Assembly: GCA_964630925.1 (NCBI GenBank)
Contig: CAZVZK010000261.1
Location: forward strand, 1-9,134
Direction of reading: 5' to 3'
From: RGDT01 sp964630925
GTDB taxonomy: Bacteria > Planctomycetota > Planctomycetia > Gemmatales > Gemmataceae
Length of the DNA stretch: 9,134 bases
The notes under the pieces are model-generated. The model ran no database searches. It was not told where the DNA came from and saw only the letters and a program-made list of their open reading frames with translations. The position numbers were made by a program, and so were the translations under genes. This document shows positions 6,005 to 9,134 of the stretch, in pieces. Numbering within the stretch: position 1 is the stretch's first letter; each line of letters begins with the position of its first letter.

Positions 6005-8995
6005 ATGCCCCTCTCCCGTCTGCTGCCCGCCGCGGCCTTGCTGCTGGCGATGTGCGCCCTGTCCACCGCCCAGCCGCCCGGCGCCGCGCCGGACACCTCG
6101 GCGCCCCTGCTGTCCCGGTTGCTCCCCTACCTGGGGGACGAGAATTTCCAGAAGGAGCTGAAGCTCACTGAGGCGCAGGTCAAGAGGCTCCTCGCCCTCC
6201 GCCAGAAGGTGTGGGACGAGATACACACCACCGCCCCGAAGGACCTCAAGGCCGAAGAGCAGAACAAGTCCATCGCCGCCGCGCTCAAGGCGTCCCTCGA
6301 CGCCGGCCAGCTCGAGCGGGCCTCACAACTGGCCACGCGCACCGCCTGGAGCTCCAGGGGTTTCGCCAGTGGCAAGCGGGAAGGCGCGCCGCGCACGGTC
6401 ACGGCCTCGACGCTCGCCGCCCACGGCGAGATCGCAGCGGCCCTCAGGCTCGACGAGACGCAGGCGACACTGGTCGAGGTCTCCGGAAAGGGATCTGGGA
6501 AGAAGAAGGGCGTCTGGGGCACGGATGGCGAGAGTGGTTTCTTCGACCGCTCCACCACCATCTACCTCACGCCGGAGCAGACGGCGGCCGCGAAGGCGCT
6601 CCTCGGCGAGGCCCCGGCCGGCGGTGGATTCACGCCCCAGCGCGACGTTCGCACCACGGGGGCAATCGGCACGAGCCCGGTGACCCTGCTCGGCTACCTC
6701 CTCGCGCCGGACGTGCAGAAGGATCTCAAGATGTCGGCCGAGCAGATCAAGGCCGCGTCCGAGCAGAAGGCGAGCACCACCAAAGGTAAAGGCAAGAGGC
6801 CCCGGGCTACGGAGGATGAAAGCTCCGCGGACGCCGTCAGCCCCGCCGAGCGGAACAAGGCGAATGCCGCCCGCCTCGCCGAGGCGAGGGCAGCCCTCGC
6901 GAAGATCCTGGATGCCGGCCAGCTCAAGCGGCTGGAGCAGATCTACCGGCGGGAGTACATGTGGTCCGCGGAGTTCGAGGCGGGCAGCGAGCTGGGCAAG
7001 GCCATCGGCGTGACCGACGAGCAGCGCAAGGCCTACGCTGCGGCCCAGGCGGCCCGCACGGCGGCCGTCGTCAAGGCTGTCGGCTCCGGCGAGGCCCTGG
7101 AGAAGGTGAAGGCCGCCGCCGCGGAGGCCGGCAAGGCGTGCGACGCCGCGATCGCCAAGATCCTGACGGCCGACCAGGTCGCGAAGAAGGACGACTGGCT
7201 CGGCAAGCCGTTCAGGGGCACCACCAGCGTGCCGCCCCCGCTGCCGGCCTTCCAGCAGGCCATCTTCGGTCGGTACGCGGACGAGCTGACGGCCGTCACA
7301 CGGTATCCCAGGGTCCGGGAGGAGCTGAAACTCACGGAGGAGCAACTCGGGAAGGCGCGGGAGGCGTCCGCCGCCCTGGCCGAGAAGTTCCCGGCGCTGA
7401 GCCCCTTGCAGACGAAAAGGGAGAAAACGAAGGCCGTCTCCCCGGAGGAACGCGACAAGCTCTACTCCGGCCGCTCGGCGTTCATCGAGAAGGCGCTGGC
7501 CGACATCCTGACGAAGGAGCAGCAGGCAAGGTTCCGCGAGCTGCTCATCCAGCACGCGGAGGCCCCCCGGCGTGACACGGGCAAGGGCTTCTTCGGGAAG
7601 GGCGGCTCCCCCGCTGGTTTCACCACCCGCGTCAGCGCCGCGTCGGTGCCGGGAGTCGCCGAGGCGATCAAGCTCACCGCCGAGCAGAAGAAGCAGATCT
7701 TCGACGGCGCCCCCGCCGCCACGGTCCTGACCGACGCGCAGAAGGCGGCGATCAAGAAGATGATGGGCAAGGAGGCGGATGTCGCCGTGGTGTTCGCCAC
7801 GCCCACGACACCGGACGGGCGGCCGGCCGCCCTCGCCGCCATGCAGAAGCTGATGTTCGGCAGGCACTCCGCCGAGCTGACGCCCCTGACGCGATACCCC
7901 AAGGTGCAGGAGGAGCTGAAGCTGACCGAGGATCAGCTAGCCAAGTTGCGCGAGGCGTTCACGGCCCTCGCTGAGAAGTTCCCGGCGCCAATAGCGATCC
8001 TCGGCTCCGGCGTGGACGTCCAGGAACGCGAGAAGCGCTTTGCCAGCCGCTCGGCGTTCGTGGAGAAGGCCATCGCCGACATCCTCACGAAGGAGCAGCG
8101 GGCGCGGTTCCGCGAGCTCCAGATCCAGTGGCGGGAGTCGATGGCCCAGGGCAAGGGGGGCAAGACGGGCAAGGGGGCCGGCAACCTCTTCAACAACAGC
8201 GGCGCCACGTCGGTGCCCGGCGTGGCCGAGGAGATCAAGCTCACCGCCGAGCAGAGGAACAGGATCCTCGACGGCACGAAGGCCGCCGACGTCCTCACCG
8301 ACGCGCAGAAGGCGGCGATCAAGAAGATGATGGGCAAGGAGGTGGACATCGCCGTGGTGTTCGCCGCCCGCGGCGTCCCCGACAGGCCCGCCCCCGCCCC
8401 CCGCGTGGCGGCGATCCCGCGCGTCGTCACCCTCGCCCGGACGCTGCGCTACTGGGACGAGGTGAAGCTCACACCGGCCCAGGCTGGCAGTCTGGCCAGG
8501 GCGTTCAACTCGTACACCCTCGCGGCCTACCAGACGAGCACGGCGGCGGAGCGGGCGGCCGCCATCAAGGCCGTCACCGAGGCGGTGGAGGCGACCCTGA
8601 CCGTCGCGCAGGCGAAGCGGCTGGAGCAGTTGGCGCTCCAGGCGGAAGCCGCCGACAGCCTGGTGTCCGCCCTGCTCGGGGCCGCACGCACCCCGTCGGC
8701 CGCCAAGAAGGAGCTGGGCATCACCGCCGAGCAGGAGAAGGCGATCAGCGCCGCGGCGGAGGAGCTGGGCGCGATCGCGTCGCTGCTCATCCAGGCCCGG
8801 GGCTCGGACGCCGACACGCGGAAGGCCGTGGCCACGCAGCAGATGAAGCTGCGTGAGAAGCTCGACGCCAGGATCGAGGGCGTGCTGACGGCCGAGCAGA
8901 AGCAGAAGTGGAAGGATCTGATCGGCGAGCCGCACGCCGGCTTCACGAAGAGCCCGGTGTCCGACTTCCGCCGCCGCGGCCGCTTCGAGCCGTGA
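6005..8995 (+). CDS. Exported protein with five LTxxQ-type super-repeats, function unknown
   Basis: I do not recognise a named family for this 996-residue, Ala/Lys/Glu-rich, mostly helical protein. It begins with a good signal peptide: R5, hydrophobic 6-19, and likely cleavage after A22 (S-T-A before QPP). C17 is preceded by Met, so a lipobox is unlikely. The mature part shows about twenty L-T-x-x-Q-like motifs, at residues 54, 98, 149, 188, 243, 302, 336, 387, 443, 502, 557, 575, 640, 694, 746, 764, 822, 865, 906 and 961. They fall into five super-repeats (about 34-208, 224-405, 415-600, 612-788, 803-980). Each opens with a variant of ELKLTxxQ and closes near an LxGxP or MMGKE motif. Basic Gly/Lys loops lie near 161-169, 259-265, 525-533 and 715-726. 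LTxxQ motifs are known from the periplasmic CpxP/Spy proteins, but homology to them is only a suggestion. It follows the kinase gene by 110 nt, and a second copy of its 5' end lies at 29-745. Confidence 0.9.
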   Translation: MPLSRLLPAAALLLAMCALSTAQPPGAAPDTSAPLLSRLLPYLGDENFQKELKLTEAQVKRLLALRQKVWDEIHTTAPKDLKAEEQNKSIAAALKASLDAGQLERASQLATRTAWSSRGFASGKREGAPRTVTASTLAAHGEIAAALRLDETQATLVEVSGKGSGKKKGVWGTDGESGFFDRSTTIYLTPEQTAAAKALLGEAPAGGGFTPQRDVRTTGAIGTSPVTLLGYLLAPDVQKDLKMSAEQIKAASEQKASTTKGKGKRPRATEDESSADAVSPAERNKANAARLAEARAALAKILDAGQLKRLEQIYRREYMWSAEFEAGSELGKAIGVTDEQRKAYAAAQAARTAAVVKAVGSGEALEKVKAAAAEAGKACDAAIAKILTADQVAKKDDWLGKPFRGTTSVPPPLPAFQQAIFGRYADELTAVTRYPRVREELKLTEEQLGKAREASAALAEKFPALSPLQTKREKTKAVSPEERDKLYSGRSAFIEKALADILTKEQQARFRELLIQHAEAPRRDTGKGFFGKGGSPAGFTTRVSAASVPGVAEAIKLTAEQKKQIFDGAPAATVLTDAQKAAIKKMMGKEADVAVVFATPTTPDGRPAALAAMQKLMFGRHSAELTPLTRYPKVQEELKLTEDQLAKLREAFTALAEKFPAPIAILGSGVDVQEREKRFASRSAFVEKAIADILTKEQRARFRELQIQWRESMAQGKGGKTGKGAGNLFNNSGATSVPGVAEEIKLTAEQRNRILDGTKAADVLTDAQKAAIKKMMGKEVDIAVVFAARGVPDRPAPAPRVAAIPRVVTLARTLRYWDEVKLTPAQAGSLARAFNSYTLAAYQTSTAAERAAAIKAVTEAVEATLTVAQAKRLEQLALQAEAADSLVSALLGAARTPSAAKKELGITAEQEKAISAAAEELGAIASLLIQARGSDADTRKAVATQQMKLREKLDARIEGVLTAEQKQKWKDLIGEPHAGFTKSPVSDFRRRGRFEP
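6351..6619 (+). repeat. Long direct repeat, right copy (269 bp, identical to 375-643)
   Basis: This is the partner of 375-643. It encodes residues 116-205 of the exported repeat protein and ends almost exactly at the border between super-repeats 1 and 2. Both copies have the same orientation and flank the sigma/kinase operon. Confidence 0.95.
7247..7825 (+). repeat. Recent internal tandem duplication, first unit (super-repeat 3)
   Basis: The encoded segment (residues 415-607) matches residues 612-795 far better than it matches the other super-repeats. Shared blocks include TRYP, EELKLTE, ALAEKFPA, ILTKEQ, ARFREL, SVPGVAE, IKLTAEQ and DAQKAAIKKMMGKE. A 46-bp stretch, 7730-7775, is identical to 8297-8342. 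Confidence 0.85.
7838..8389 (+). repeat. Recent internal tandem duplication, second unit (super-repeat 4)
   Basis: This is the partner of 7247-7825. The two units differ mainly in the linker after KFPA, where unit 3 has a lysine-rich stretch and unit 4 has an unrelated one, and in the Gly/Lys-rich loop (TGKGFFGKGG against QGKGGKTGKGAG). Confidence 0.85.
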
Positions 8996-9004
8996 GCCGC
9001 CTCC

Positions 9005-9034
9005 GGGGCGGGGCGTCACACGACGCCCCGCCCC
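9005..9034. terminator. Strong stem-loop between convergent genes, probable two-way terminator
   Basis: GGGGCGGGGCGTC (9005-9017) pairs perfectly with 9022-9034, giving a 13-bp GC-rich stem and a four-base loop ACAC. It lies 9 bases after the stop of the repeat-protein gene and overlaps the last codons of the minus-strand gene. Neither side has a T-run, so a classical intrinsic terminator is not shown. Such GC-rich hairpins between converging genes commonly end transcription or protect the 3' ends of mRNA. Confidence 0.65.
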
Positions 9035-9134
9035 CGCAGCCCGGCGATCTCCGCATCATCGAGCCCGGCCTCTCGCAGTACCTCGTCGGTGTGCTGGCCC
9101 AGCCCCGGCGGGCACGACGCCGGGGCCTGCGCCA
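9016..9134 (-). CDS. CaiB/BaiF (family III) CoA-transferase, C-terminal end only
   Basis: The gene enters from the right edge of the window. Its last 38 codons run from 9132 down to 9019, with TGA at 9018-9016. The peptide includes LGQHTDEVLREAGLDD followed by AEIAGLRGRGVV. This is the characteristic C-terminus of family III CoA-transferases (the usual form is LGxHTxEVL, then an AEIxxLRxxGVV/I ending). These cytoplasmic enzymes move CoA between carboxylic acids and acyl-CoA thioesters; the substrate cannot be told from this end. The gene converges on the repeat-protein gene with 20 bases between stop codons, so it is not in its operon. Its stop codon falls at the top of the stem-loop at 9005-9034. 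Confidence 0.85.
   Translation of the reverse strand, partial: AQAPASCPPGLGQHTDEVLREAGLDDAEIAGLRGRGVV

Larger units (their letters stand above)
6104..8944 (+). repeat. Five in-frame super-repeats of about 175-190 codons
   Basis: The units are approximately 6104-6628, 6674-7219, 7247-7804, 7838-8368 and 8411-8944. Each has four LTxxQ-type positions: a leading one after a V/F-x-x-ELKL-like helix, a second one followed by a Q-x-x-R-basic helix, a third, and a fourth followed by a short helix and a LxGxP or MMGKE ending. In units 3 and 4 the third and fourth motifs are only 18 residues apart, against 39-55 in the other units. Boundaries were set by eye. Confidence 0.75.

Noticed and set aside
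6041..6058. Lipoprotein box around C17 of the exported protein (LLAMC)
   Set aside because: Met just before the Cys is not accepted by the usual lipobox, and a standard cleavage site S-T-A lies five residues later.
6323..7867. Long minus-strand open frame opposite the repeat-protein gene (and a similar one at 7937-9019)
   Set aside because: Both are antisense shadows of a repeat gene with strong third-position GC; their apparent repeats merely mirror the sense repeats.

Overview
The window is GC-rich apart from one short AT-rich patch. Its gene content is typical of a planctomycete, most likely Gemmatales or Isosphaerales: an ECF-type sigma factor lies directly upstream of a very long Ser/Thr protein kinase with one membrane span, WD40-like repeats and TPRs. 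The lineage is inferred from protein style; there is no rRNA or marker gene here.

Layout, left to right. (1) 29-745: a short ORF that is a paralogue of the 5' end of the last large gene. It covers one repeat unit of that protein and has a damaged signal peptide. (2) 746-787: an AT-rich patch with a TATAAT hexamer, the probable promoter of the next gene. (3) 788-1414: ECF sigma factor. (4) 1431-5894: a 1487-residue transmembrane kinase, 16 nt after the sigma factor and with a good ribosome binding site, so very probably the same operon. (5) 5895-6004: a 110-nt gap with a small hairpin. (6) 6005-8995: a 996-residue exported alanine/lysine-rich protein. It can be read as five ~180-residue super-repeats carrying twenty L-T-x-x-Q-like motifs. 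(7) 9005-9034: a strong stem-loop between convergent genes. (8) 9134-9016, minus strand: the C-terminal 38 residues of a CaiB/BaiF-type (family III) CoA-transferase.

The most striking feature is that the sigma/kinase operon is bracketed by two same-orientation copies of the repeat-protein gene start. The two share 269 bp of perfect identity (375-643 and 6351-6619), while the 346 bp before that differ at about 55 positions by hand count. This mosaic suggests recent gene conversion or recombination. Recombination across the repeat would excise exactly 5976 bp, including the sigma factor and kinase, and would leave an intact repeat-protein reading frame.

Working hypothesis: the exported LTxxQ-repeat protein acts outside the cytoplasmic membrane, where the WD40/TPR part of the kinase is predicted to lie. 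The kinase signals inward to the adjacent sigma factor. This would be an envelope-sensing module loosely comparable to the LTxxQ proteins of the Cpx system. The gene order and motifs are seen in the sequence; the functional link is inference.
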